From: Chloroflexota bacterium
GTDB lineage: Bacteria > Chloroflexota > Anaerolineae > UBA4142
Length of the DNA: 50,753 nt
Assembly (NCBI GenBank): GCA_016219275.1
Contig: JACRBM010000069.1
Span: 1-50,753, forward strand
Reading direction: 5' to 3'
Within the stretch, counting starts at the first letter, position 1. The number at the start of each line of letters is the position of its first letter. Below, one piece after another: positions 1 to 8,691 of this stretch. The notes beneath the pieces were generated by a model, which searched no databases, had not been told where the DNA came from, and saw nothing but the letters and a program-made list of their open reading frames with translations. The position numbers were made by a program, and so were the translations under genes.

Positions 1-183
1 GTAGTCGGTAATCGTCGTGATCTGGGCAACGTCGGAGGCGCGGGGTGTGCCAAACGCGTAATACGTTTGCCGTGAAGCCAGTGTCCCCGTTTGCGTGCTC
101 GCTACGCTGGTGCTTCCCAGGTGGTCGCCGTGCAGGTAGGTTACGGTGCTGGCGTGCTTCATCGCGACCCGTTTCGCGCCAAA
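1..183 (-). pseudogene. Second orphan Rhs core fragment, truncated by window edge
   Basis: Reading leftwards from 183, the minus strand encodes an Rhs-repeat core segment that begins FGAKRVAMK, contains YLHGDHLGSTSV and QTYYAFGTPR, and continues past base 1. An in-frame stop at 184-186 shows that the upstream part of an Rhs protein is missing, so this is a displaced tip and not a complete gene. It is a near copy of the core segment of the gene at 573-1592 (about 13 differences in 180 bases, counted by eye). In Rhs loci such orphan core/C-terminal modules lie in tandem downstream of a full-length gene and can supply new toxin tips by recombination. Its variable C-terminus lies outside the window. 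Confidence 0.7.
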
Positions 184-218
184 CTAGGAGTATTTGGCAA
201 CTCTTGCCATCTTTCGGT

Positions 219-563
219 TCATTTCAACTTGTGCTTCTTTTTTCCCTGCTTTTCCCAGAATTCATTGCCAACCTGTTGAATATAGGTCCCGGCAAAGGTC
301 ATAATTGTTATCAGCAGAGAAAGTAGTACTGGGATTTCAAGATTTTCCTCGATAGTATTTGCAGGAACAGACACTAACCAGGAAGCCAGAGATAAGCATA
401 GAAAAGCACCAATTCCTGCGGTAATTCCGAGAGTTGCAGAAGTTTTCAGTTTTCCCATCTCCTTGGCGCGTGTCAAGAATATGTATATTGAATACCCAGT
501 AGTTCCAAGCACGATGAAAAGTGCCAAGAGAACAACGCATGAGGTTTGGATCTGTTCAGGCAT
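219..563 (-). CDS. Small membrane protein, candidate immunity protein of the adjacent Rhs tip
   Basis: This 114-residue protein has three hydrophobic segments (about residues 8-30, 43-65 and 76-95) and a Lys-rich C-terminus. I do not recognise a family. It starts 9 bases after the Rhs tip at 573-1592 and ends just before the next Rhs core fragment, which is the usual slot for an Rhs immunity gene. Its base composition is clearly more AT-rich than the housekeeping genes further right, as is common for exchangeable toxin/immunity cassettes. A membrane-bound immunity protein would fit a toxin acting at the membrane. The immunity role is inferred from position only. Confidence 0.55.
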   Translation of the reverse strand: MPEQIQTSCVVLLALFIVLGTTGYSIYIFLTRAKEMGKLKTSATLGITAGIGAFLCLSLASWLVSVPANTIEENLEIPVLLSLLITIMTFAGTYIQQVGNEFWEKQGKKKHKLK

Positions 564-572
564 TTGCTAACC

Positions 573-1592
573 TTATCTGCATCCTGAAAGACCTGAACCA
601 GTGATTGAAACTGGTCCGGTACATGGAATAGAAGGACCAAGGATATCGTTGGCGAAGAAATGCGTTGTCGAGACAGCGGTGCAGAAAATGGATTCTGGAA
701 TAAAACCCAAGGCTGTTGCAGTTACACTGTCAGCAGTCGCTGCCCCGAGCTGAACACCGCCAGGGATTAGTTTGGTTTCACCTGCAATCACATCCCCGGA
801 ACTAGTGAAAATTGTTCCTCCTACTGACAGGATGCTCGAGATATTGCGGAAAGGTTCACCGACACGTTCGCCCCAATTTACTCCGCCTACAATTCCTGCC
901 AAAATTGCTCGCGGATCCTTTCCAACAACTGCGGCATAAACTCCTGCAAGACCACCACCGCCGACTGTAGTGCCGGCCGCAATAGTATCGAATCCCATTG
1001 ACGCGGCGTCGAAACCTGAACCTATGACGTACAAGACTCGTGCAATATCGCGCCGCCGTGAATCGTCTCCTGTCTTCACCGGCGGTCTTGGCCCTTCATC
1101 TCCCGGCTCGCCTCCTCCACTATCAGCACCCACCCCGATGAAGGGAAAAAACACGCGACTGCTAGATTTGGCTCCTGTTCCACCTCCTCCTCCCCCATCT
1201 CCAGCGTCATCGCACTCATTTATTTCGCATCCATCATGCCCCGTCGGATCGGTGTACTTGACTGGGTTGTTTAGCGTGTACGCATAGCGGTTGAGACTTT
1301 GCGGATTGTACATATTGGGTATAATCGTATCGGGTTGAGTCCAGCGGTTAAGATAAGCGTCGTAATAGCGCGCATTGTAAAACATCAACCCAGCACTGGT
1401 GTCCGCGCGTTGCCCAGTAAACGTGAAATCGGTAATCGTCGTGATCTGGGCAACGTCGGAGGCGCGTGGGGTGCCAAACGCGTAATACGTTTGCCGTGAA
1501 GCCATTGTCCCCGTTTGCGTGCTCGCTACGCTGGTGCTTCCCAGGTGGTCGCCGTGCAGGTAAGTTAAGGTGCTGGCTTGCTTCATCGCCAC
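573..1592 (-). CDS. Orphan Rhs core with variable C-terminal (putative toxin) domain
   Basis: The 339-residue product opens inside an Rhs core (residues about 4-118: YLHGDHLGSTSV, TFTGQRADTSAGLMFYNARYY, SLNRYAYTLNNPVKYTDPTG) and switches after the DPTG boundary to an unrelated tail. The tail has an acidic Gly-rich linker (about 120-170) and then roughly 170 residues rich in Gly, Ala and hydrophobic stretches. The frame stays open upstream only to base 1637, and recognisable homology begins at GAQRVAMK, so the N-terminal Rhs shell is absent. The GTG at 1592 may not be a true start. The tail matches no nuclease or deaminase motif I know; its hydrophobic, glycine-rich character would fit a membrane-active domain, but this is a guess. 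The likely immunity gene follows 9 bases downstream. Confidence 0.7.
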   Translation of the reverse strand: MAMKQASTLTYLHGDHLGSTSVASTQTGTMASRQTYYAFGTPRASDVAQITTITDFTFTGQRADTSAGLMFYNARYYDAYLNRWTQPDTIIPNMYNPQSLNRYAYTLNNPVKYTDPTGHDGCEINECDDAGDGGGGGGTGAKSSSRVFFPFIGVGADSGGGEPGDEGPRPPVKTGDDSRRRDIARVLYVIGSGFDAASMGFDTIAAGTTVGGGGLAGVYAAVVGKDPRAILAGIVGGVNWGERVGEPFRNISSILSVGGTIFTSSGDVIAGETKLIPGGVQLGAATADSVTATALGFIPESIFCTAVSTTHFFANDILGPSIPCTGPVSITGSGLSGCR

Positions 1593-1604
1593 GCGTTGTG
1601 CGCC
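1425..1604. repeat. Direct repeat of the Rhs core segment (partner 1-180)
   Basis: Bases 1425-1604 align without gaps to bases 1-180, with about 13 mismatches. The repeat covers the conserved core just upstream of each variable tip and so provides a ready substrate for homologous tip exchange. The 235 bases between this repeat and the next gene (1605-1838) hold no gene that I can support. Confidence 0.85.
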
Positions 1605-1838
1605 AACGCCATGTGATGAATCACACGGCTGATGAGATCAAGCCCGCTGAAGTGGGCTGGCGCGCAATCGGCTTTGAGCTACCCAGGACCGCCGTCAATG
1701 TGAGTGCAATTAAACGCATCGCTTGCGACACAGAAGAGATGACAACGGGCAACCCCGAAACTAAACGGACAGACCCTGGGACGTGCAGTGTCCGTTCAAT
1801 TCGATTTCATCCGTCGTCATCTTCATGTTGCCGCGCGC

Positions 1839-4568
1839 TTAACGATCGGGCGAAACCTTGGGACGCGGCAAAGGTTCGGGTAAAGACCTTGGCTTGACGG
1901 GAGCTTTGAACGCAGGACCTGCACTCGAGTTTGCAAAACTCACCCGACGATAATAGTACGACATGCCGTACCCGCCATCGGGACCGTACACCCCGACATA
2001 CCAACCATACGTCACATTTGGTACAAAGCCACCGGGAAGACTGTTGAGCGTAAAGTTGCCGACATATCCCAACGGGACCGTTGATGCCGCAAGATTGGGA
2101 TTTGTTGGATCGAATAGATTCCACTCATAACTATCGGTTGGTGTGGCGGGACGAACACCCCACGAAAAGGTAGCTGGCACATTGACTTTGTTTCCTGACA
2201 ACGGCGATACCAGTGTGATGTTCGCGATGTCAAAGTCGCCGATCGCGACATCACTTGTCCCGGCAAAGGACGTCAATACGCGTGTTCCCCAGTATGCGAG
2301 CCGCGTACTCGCCGCAGAGTTCACGTACCGCACATAGTACCGTTGCCCAGAACCGAGTGCCGATGCAAAGAAAGTGTACTTGCCATCTGTTGCAGTACTG
2401 GCGGTTGCCACCGTTGACCAGGCAGAGCCATCGTAGAAACGTAATTCCAAGGGTACGCCGGCGGCGGGCGTTCCGTTGTCGGTGACGTAGCCATAGATTA
2501 TGGGAGGCATAGAAATTAATGGTAAAAACACATGCGGAAAACTGACCTCTACTGTGGCTGTGCGCGTGAGAACAACACCATCACTATTAATAATCGCAGA
2601 ATTAGTTATCGGCGTCCCGAATGCGAGTCCCGGTTTGATATTCGTCCGGAAAGTAATTGTCACATTTGCACCTGCGTTAACTGTACCAGCCCAGGTAATA
2701 ACACCATTGGAATAATTGGCATTCCCACTGGTTGCGTTCAACGATCCATTCTTGTATATGAGTTCTATCGGCAAAGTATCTGATACCAAGACATTGCTAG
2801 TATTAGTAACACCTCGGTTAGCAAGCGCAATGGTATAATCTACCGAATCACCTTGGTCTCCTGTGCTCTTGCTTGCTGTCTTGGTTGAAGTTGCTAAACG
2901 ACTAATAACTTCAAATCCTTTAGAGATCGTACGTATTTCTCCACCACCATACATGGTTGCCGAATTTGTGATAGTTTTCCCTACTGTCGTGGTCTGGTTC
3001 ACGGTGGCTCCAAAAGTAATTGTGACTTGACCTCCCGAATTCACATTTCCATTCCAAGTTATCATCCCGCCGCTATATCCAAACACACCGCTCGTAGCAT
3101 TCAATGTACCCACATTATAATTCAATGTGGATGGTAACGTATCAGTTATCAGAACGTTTGAAATATTGCTATTCCTACTATTTTGAACCACCAACGTAAA
3201 AACCACCGAATCACCAATTACTGCTGAGGTCTTATTAACATCCATAGTGGAATACTCAAGTGGCTGAGTTTCGAACGCCCCAATATCGCATCTGTCAGAA
3301 CGCGCCAGGCCGCGTTGATCAATCGCCAAGATATTGCCTTGATTGTCGCTGCATCCCGCTGGATTGCCTGCATTGATGGCTGGACTTCCAAGCAGCAAAG
3401 CATGCGCCAACGTAGAACCGCCATTATCTTGGAGTAATCCTAATTTAGGATCGAGATTTGTTAAATCGCTTCCAACAAGTGAACAGTTGCTATTATATCG
3501 CACAAGGTTATACCCCAAACTGTTTACTGTCCCCGCGTAGCCCGGTTCGATGGAACAATCTTCCGTGCTATTGTTGGCAATTAGTGTGTTTTTCAAATTT
3601 ATCGTTCCGAGATAGTTTTTGATTCCAGCCCAACCATTGTTACTTATTGTAGCATTGTTCAAGCTCACTGATCCACTCCAAGTCAAAATGCCAACACCAT
3701 ATGTATTGCCGCTAACAGTAGTGTTATCCAGGGTCAAAGCCCCAGAAAACCCCAAAATCCCACTCCCGCTAGTCTCACCCAAAAGTGTATTACCAGTAAC
3801 AGAAGTATTACTCAACACAAGAGTTCCCGAGTTGTATATCCCGCCTCCGCCATTGCCGGGATATCCCAACATGCCAGCCCTGTTATTGATAATATTAGTA
3901 TTGCTCACAGTTACTGAACCACCATTATTGTAGACGCCTCCGCCACTACTATCTGCTACATTCCCTTTGATGGTACTGTTTATTATAGTCAGAATGCTTG
4001 CTCCACCACCATTATAAATACCTCCTCCCAATCCAAAACTAGTAGCACTAGAAGAAGTGTTGCTAATAATCGCACTGTTGCTAACCGTCAGAGTACTTTG
4101 ATTATTGCTAATGCCACCTCCAGAACCGGCAAAATTCAGGTCAAAACCATTCTGAACTGCAAACCGATCAACGACAACAATATTTCCATTGCCAAGTAAA
4201 ATACCGCGCCTCACTCCCTGCCCATCAATCGTCGCCATCCCACTCTGCGTCGCGAACGTTGCCGCGTCCCATCCACCGGATAACGTCGCATCTTTGTTGA
4301 TGAGCACAACCTCACTACCCGTCCCAGTATACGTCCCCACCGCGACGCGAATCGTGTCGCCGGCAACGAAACCGGGCTTGGCAAGCGCGGCGTTGATGGA
4401 CGCGCACGCGGTTGCGGGAGTTTGGCAATCGCTGCCATCGCTTCCGCCATTTTTCACGTACCACACTCCCGCCGCGTGAACCGGTTGCGGAAGCGCCGAA
4501 AGTCCGAGCACCAACAAAGCCAAGATCATCGCGCCAAGAGCGAACATGATTCGGTAATGGGTGTTCAT
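1839..4568 (-). CDS. Secreted beta-helix protein with two DUF11 repeats (paralog A)
   Basis: The 909-residue protein begins with a Sec signal peptide (cleavage likely after QPVHA, residue 32) and a conserved entry module, AGVWYVKNGGSDGSDCQTPATACASI in part, typical of choice-of-anchor/right-handed beta-helix proteins. Residues about 130-400 are repeats of the N-x-S/T-I-x-x-N type forming a parallel beta-helix. Two DUF11-type Ig domains follow (about 440-540 and 560-670), then a carboxypeptidase-regulatory-like segment and a C-terminal domain containing GWYVGVYGPDGGYG. There is no LPXTG or transmembrane anchor; the tail is basic and Pro-rich (PRPKVSPDR). A GAGGAT ribosome site precedes the ATG. 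A cell-surface adhesive or polysaccharide-binding role is likely but unproven. It lies 72 bases downstream of its paralog. Confidence 0.8.
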   Translation of the reverse strand: MNTHYRIMFALGAMILALLVLGLSALPQPVHAAGVWYVKNGGSDGSDCQTPATACASINAALAKPGFVAGDTIRVAVGTYTGTGSEVVLINKDATLSGGWDAATFATQSGMATIDGQGVRRGILLGNGNIVVVDRFAVQNGFDLNFAGSGGGISNNQSTLTVSNSAIISNTSSSATSFGLGGGIYNGGGASILTIINSTIKGNVADSSGGGVYNNGGSVTVSNTNIINNRAGMLGYPGNGGGGIYNSGTLVLSNTSVTGNTLLGETSGSGILGFSGALTLDNTTVSGNTYGVGILTWSGSVSLNNATISNNGWAGIKNYLGTINLKNTLIANNSTEDCSIEPGYAGTVNSLGYNLVRYNSNCSLVGSDLTNLDPKLGLLQDNGGSTLAHALLLGSPAINAGNPAGCSDNQGNILAIDQRGLARSDRCDIGAFETQPLEYSTMDVNKTSAVIGDSVVFTLVVQNSRNSNISNVLITDTLPSTLNYNVGTLNATSGVFGYSGGMITWNGNVNSGGQVTITFGATVNQTTTVGKTITNSATMYGGGEIRTISKGFEVISRLATSTKTASKSTGDQGDSVDYTIALANRGVTNTSNVLVSDTLPIELIYKNGSLNATSGNANYSNGVITWAGTVNAGANVTITFRTNIKPGLAFGTPITNSAIINSDGVVLTRTATVEVSFPHVFLPLISMPPIIYGYVTDNGTPAAGVPLELRFYDGSAWSTVATASTATDGKYTFFASALGSGQRYYVRYVNSAASTRLAYWGTRVLTSFAGTSDVAIGDFDIANITLVSPLSGNKVNVPATFSWGVRPATPTDSYEWNLFDPTNPNLAASTVPLGYVGNFTLNSLPGGFVPNVTYGWYVGVYGPDGGYGMSYYYRRVSFANSSAGPAFKAPVKPRSLPEPLPRPKVSPDR

Positions 4569-4640
4569 GGTATCCTCGTCGAATGAGAATGTCGTGCGTT
4601 TTGATGTTGTCGCGAAAGGGATGTGCTGTTATCGAATCGT

Positions 4641-7058
4641 TCAACGATTCGGTGCAACCTTGGGACGCGGCAGGTCTTCAACGGTTGGACGTGCGCGTGC
4701 CGGCGCATTTGGACGCGGTGCATTGCCTGTATTGTTAAAACCAACTACGTACAGATAGAATGATTCTCCGTATCCACCATCCGGGCTGTACACGCCGACA
4801 TACCATGCATAAGGCGTTCCCGTGCTGAAACCGGCGGGCAAACTATTCAACGTGTACCCACCGGTATATCCCAATGGGGCTGTCCACCACCACGGGTTGC
4901 CATCCGTGTAATCAATCAGATTAAACTCATAACTATCGGTTGGTGTCGCCGAACGCCGAGTCCACTGGAATGTTGTGGGCAGAGACACAAGCGAACCAGG
5001 TGCGGGTGCATTTAGTTCGATATTTCCAATATCGAAATCCCCGATTGCGATATTATCGCCCATCGTATAAGAGGTCAAAACGCGCGTCGCCCAAGACGCT
5101 AATGTTAGAGGCGAACCGGTATTGATATATCGAACATAATATCGTTGTCCACTTGTAAGGGTGGGAGGATTGAGGAATAGATATGTCCCATCTGGATTAG
5201 TTCTTGTGGTAGCCCGCGTTGTCCAGCCTGAGCCATTATAGAATCGCAATTCTAATGGTACGTATGAATATGAGATAGGTTGACCATTAAAAGTCACGCG
5301 ACCGTATATACCATTGATGCCTGAATCGGGAGAGCGACCAATAAGTGGAAAATGAATCGGCACGATTGGAGTTTTTATGTTAGCGGTACGCGTGTAGATA
5401 TTTGTTCCATCGTTAATCAGCGCCACATTGTTTGCAGACAGGTTGGGTAGTGTGCCAAGTTTAACCATTGCTTGATAGGTTACGGTTACACCCATCCCTG
5501 CAGTGATAGTCCCAGCCCAAGTTACGCTGCTACTACTCTGACCGAATGTACCGCTTGTTGCCGTAATGGAGTTGTCCACAAGTGATAAAACACTGGGTAG
5601 GGTATCCGTCATACGAATACTTGGATAACTAATTGTATTACGATTAATCATTGAGATTGTATAGGTTAGCTTATCCCCCGGCATAGGGTTCGATTTGTTC
5701 ACAGACTTGGCAACTGAAAGATTACCTTGCACCTCATACGCGCCAACATCACACCGGTCGGTTCGCGATACCCCACGCTGGTCGGTTGTTAATAGCCCGA
5801 TACTTCCCGAACAGCCAGTAGGGTTACCGGCATTGACTGCCGGACTAGTAACTGCTAATGCACGCGTTTTGGTTGCACCTCCGTTGTTCTGAAGCGAACC
5901 CAACTGCGGGTCCAAGCCGGTCAAATCATTGAATTTCAACAAACAATTCCCAACATTCTTCACAAGATTGTAACCTAAACTGTTTGCAGAACCACCGCGG
6001 AGAGCGTCAATAGAACAATCACTGTTGCCGGCTGTCCCGTTATTGGAAAGAATCGTATTCTGCAACGCGATTATAGTACCAAAAATCGTTATTCCGTTAC
6101 CTTCATTGTGACTGAGTGTTGTGCTATTCAAGGCGAGAGATCCGTACCATGTAGTAATTCCATCTCCACCTTGGTTATCACTTATCGTGCTGTTGTTCAA
6201 GGCAAGATCGCCTCCATTATAAATTCCTGCACCATCTCCAGCCAACATTGTGTTTCCACTTATTGTGCTACTCGTTATCGTCATCGTCGCCTTATTGTAT
6301 ATTCCACCACCATGGTTTAGATACCCCCCCGCGGTGTTTCCTTCCACGGTACTTGTATCCATCATAAGTTTTCCACAATTACGAATTCCTCCGGCATCTG
6401 TATTGCTTTGGTTATTACGGATGATCGTATTCTGTATCTGCATTTGACTAGAATAGCATTCATTAGCTATCCCACCGTCCCCTGTGTTATTTTCAACGAC
6501 TGAATCTCGAAGCGTCACTACACCGTTTGAATTGCCAATCCCACCACCCGAATTATTTTTGATAACAATGTTTCTCAATCCTAATCCTGATTCCATATCC
6601 ACAATCCCACCACCATAGATACCGGGAATACTATTGCCATTCTGAACTATAAAATTCTCCAAGGTTGCGTTGTTAATCCACGCGACCCATACCCCCAAGC
6701 GCGCCCCCTGCCCATCAATCGTCGCCATTCCGCTTTGCGTTGTGAATGTCGCCGCATCCCATCCGCCGGACAACGTCACATCTTTGTTGATGCGAACAAC
6801 TTCACTACCCGTCCCGGTGTACGTTCCCACCGCAACGCGAATCGTGTCGCCGGCGACGAAACCGGGCTTGGCAAGCGCGGCGTTGATGGACGCGCACGCG
6901 GTTGCGGGCGTTTGGCAATCACTGCTGTCGCTTCCGCCGTTCTTCACGTACCACACCCCCGCCGCGTGAACCGGTTGCGGAAGGGCTGATCGGACCAACA
7001 CAAGTAATGCTAACAGTACTGCACTCAAGACGATGGTGAATTTGGAACGAGTCTCCAT
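4641..7058 (-). CDS. Secreted beta-helix protein with one DUF11 repeat (paralog B)
   Basis: The product is 805 residues from the ATG at 7058, chosen because GGAGAC lies just upstream; an earlier in-frame ATG at 7088 lacks this. It has a signal peptide ending ALPQPVHA, the same entry module as paralog A, a shorter beta-helix (about 120-400), one DUF11 domain (about 440-540) and the same C-terminal module with WYVGVYSPDGGYG and a PRPKVAPNR tail. The N- and C-terminal modules are closely similar to paralog A, whereas the helix repeats differ strongly. The likely role is a surface or secreted structural or adhesive protein. It probably shares a transcript with the gene at 1839-4568. Confidence 0.8.
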   Translation of the reverse strand: METRSKFTIVLSAVLLALLVLVRSALPQPVHAAGVWYVKNGGSDSSDCQTPATACASINAALAKPGFVAGDTIRVAVGTYTGTGSEVVRINKDVTLSGGWDAATFTTQSGMATIDGQGARLGVWVAWINNATLENFIVQNGNSIPGIYGGGIVDMESGLGLRNIVIKNNSGGGIGNSNGVVTLRDSVVENNTGDGGIANECYSSQMQIQNTIIRNNQSNTDAGGIRNCGKLMMDTSTVEGNTAGGYLNHGGGIYNKATMTITSSTISGNTMLAGDGAGIYNGGDLALNNSTISDNQGGDGITTWYGSLALNSTTLSHNEGNGITIFGTIIALQNTILSNNGTAGNSDCSIDALRGGSANSLGYNLVKNVGNCLLKFNDLTGLDPQLGSLQNNGGATKTRALAVTSPAVNAGNPTGCSGSIGLLTTDQRGVSRTDRCDVGAYEVQGNLSVAKSVNKSNPMPGDKLTYTISMINRNTISYPSIRMTDTLPSVLSLVDNSITATSGTFGQSSSSVTWAGTITAGMGVTVTYQAMVKLGTLPNLSANNVALINDGTNIYTRTANIKTPIVPIHFPLIGRSPDSGINGIYGRVTFNGQPISYSYVPLELRFYNGSGWTTRATTRTNPDGTYLFLNPPTLTSGQRYYVRYINTGSPLTLASWATRVLTSYTMGDNIAIGDFDIGNIELNAPAPGSLVSLPTTFQWTRRSATPTDSYEFNLIDYTDGNPWWWTAPLGYTGGYTLNSLPAGFSTGTPYAWYVGVYSPDGGYGESFYLYVVGFNNTGNAPRPNAPARARPTVEDLPRPKVAPNR

Positions 7059-7181
7059 TCTAGTCTCCGTCGAACGATTTTGACGCACAAGATTATTTTA
7101 TCATTTGAGGGTAATGCCAGTCAATACAAAATCGGTTCCAAAAGAACACAAAAAGATAAATTTTCTTTACTTTTATCGGCA

Positions 7182-7224
7182 CGAAAAAACCGCCGCGTGC
7201 TACATAATGTAGCGCGCGGCGGTT
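7182..7224 (-). terminator. Rho-independent terminator of the OpgC-like gene
   Basis: On the minus strand, a hairpin of about 17 pairs (AACCGCCGCG stem with a short TTA loop; one mismatch near the middle) is followed by six T residues. It lies 25 bases past the stop codon at 7249, correctly placed and oriented to end that transcript. Confidence 0.85.
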
Positions 7225-7248
7225 GTGTTTCGATATTCGGATATGCGC

Positions 7249-8457
7249 CTAACGCGGCACGATCTTGAACAAGAACCTACTCCGCACCATCGCCCAGAGC
7301 GCGAGAATCGTCATCAACTGCAAAGCCGTATTCAACGATTCGACTTGACTCCACTCTTTTTCCCACGATGGCAGAATCGCGGTGAATACGCCGAGTAGCG
7401 CGACGTGCATCGTGTACCCGTACAACGAATTTTGTCCGAGCGGCACAAGCAGCCATCCGAACATCGCCGTGAACGGTTTCCACAACAGCGTCAACGCGAG
7501 GTAGGCAAACATGAAAAAGACGAGCGTCACGATCAACCGCCCCGGTCCCACCACACTCTTGCGGAACAGTTCGAACAAGACCGCGTTCACATCCCAGCCC
7601 GGCAAGTACGCGTTAAGAAACGTCACGTCGCTATTGTAAAACTGGACCAGCCACACGAGCAAGGTCGCCGCGATCAAAAAAGCCGGCAGACGCGGAATCG
7701 CGTTCAGTTTTTGTTTGAGCGCGTCCCAGTGAAAACCAATCGCCATCGCGAGCAAGAACAAGAATTGCCACGAACCCAGGTTGAACGACCACCCGCCAAT
7801 TACCGTCCACGGCATATACTGCCGCGTCGCGTACGCGATTGCCCAGACCGCCGCCGACAAGGCGATCAGCACCGCGGTGTGCCCACGCGCGAGCAACCAC
7901 AAACCAATCGGCGCAAGCAACAAAAAGATCGTGTACATCAATGGAATATCCGTGAGGTAAACGACTTGATGCAGCGTCAGTACGTTGACGACGAATTCGA
8001 GCGGATTGTCGAGCGGCACGTCTTGCGCCCAGGGGAACTTGAGCGCGAACGCGACCACGGTCGAAATAAACGTGAGACCAATTGTCACTTGATATAGCGT
8101 GAACGCTCGCTTGAGCGCCTTGACCTGGGCGACGCGCACACCCTCTTTCAACGCGATGCCGCCGTACACCATCCCGACGACCAAGCCCGAAAGCACGACG
8201 AACGCTTCTGCCGCCGAAATCCAAAAACGATTCGCGCCGGTAAGCGGATACAGCCACGACGCGCCACCCATGTGATTGACGATCATCGCGAACACCGCAA
8301 ACCCGCGCAACACATCCAGCCGCAAATCGCGTTTACCGACGGCGACGTACGCCCAATCGGTCGGCGCGGTCGCAACCCGGCGCCACACATTCGCGATGGC
8401 GGGTGTGGTGATGGCGACCATGGTCGCCACAGGCGATTTTCGAGAGGTGACTTCCAA
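7249..8457 (-). CDS. OpgC-like integral membrane acyltransferase (paralog 1)
   Basis: This 402-residue polytopic membrane protein has the OpgC-family start of fold, RDLRLDVLRGFAVFAMIVNH, followed by SAAEAFVVLSGLVVG and about ten transmembrane helices. The late motif GQNSLYGYTMHV is also present. OpgC proteins transfer succinyl or other acyl groups to periplasmic glucans; here the acceptor is unknown. The start is a TTG at 8457 with GGGAG about 12 bases upstream. An ATG at 8421 is the alternative, but the longer start matches the paralog better. It is separated from the upstream paralog by 234 bases containing a palindromic repeat, and it has its own terminator. Confidence 0.8.
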   Translation of the reverse strand: MEVTSRKSPVATMVAITTPAIANVWRRVATAPTDWAYVAVGKRDLRLDVLRGFAVFAMIVNHMGGASWLYPLTGANRFWISAAEAFVVLSGLVVGMVYGGIALKEGVRVAQVKALKRAFTLYQVTIGLTFISTVVAFALKFPWAQDVPLDNPLEFVVNVLTLHQVVYLTDIPLMYTIFLLLAPIGLWLLARGHTAVLIALSAAVWAIAYATRQYMPWTVIGGWSFNLGSWQFLFLLAMAIGFHWDALKQKLNAIPRLPAFLIAATLLVWLVQFYNSDVTFLNAYLPGWDVNAVLFELFRKSVVGPGRLIVTLVFFMFAYLALTLLWKPFTAMFGWLLVPLGQNSLYGYTMHVALLGVFTAILPSWEKEWSQVESLNTALQLMTILALWAMVRSRFLFKIVPR

Positions 8458-8578
8458 CTCTATATTCTCCCTGCGTCAGGATAAATGCTCATCAGCACAA
8501 CTGATTGCAGTTTACAATCTTTAGATTAAGGCAATCTGAGATTTGGCGTAAGAATATCGTTAGACAATGGATACCTTC

Positions 8579-8602
8579 GTGGGGCAATTTTGGAAAATTG
8601 CC
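8579..8602. repeat. GTGGGGCAA-type palindrome
   Basis: GGCAATTTT and AAAATTGCC form a perfect 9-bp stem with a 2-base loop, preceded by GTGGG. Related copies occur at 10155-10186, at 28724-28796 (two copies) and inside a gene at 36133-36155. This copy lies between the two OpgC-like genes. Confidence 0.75.
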
Positions 8603-8691
8603 TTTCTTTGCTTGGCGAGTGGTGCGAGGAGATAGCAGGGACGCCGCCGTATTTCTTTCGCTCTCGGTGACGTCTTGATGTTGATCGGATG

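Noticed and set aside
1-1604. Insertion sequence or transposon at the left end
   Set aside because: The repeated segment encodes Rhs core protein in both copies, and no transposase or terminal inverted repeats were seen.
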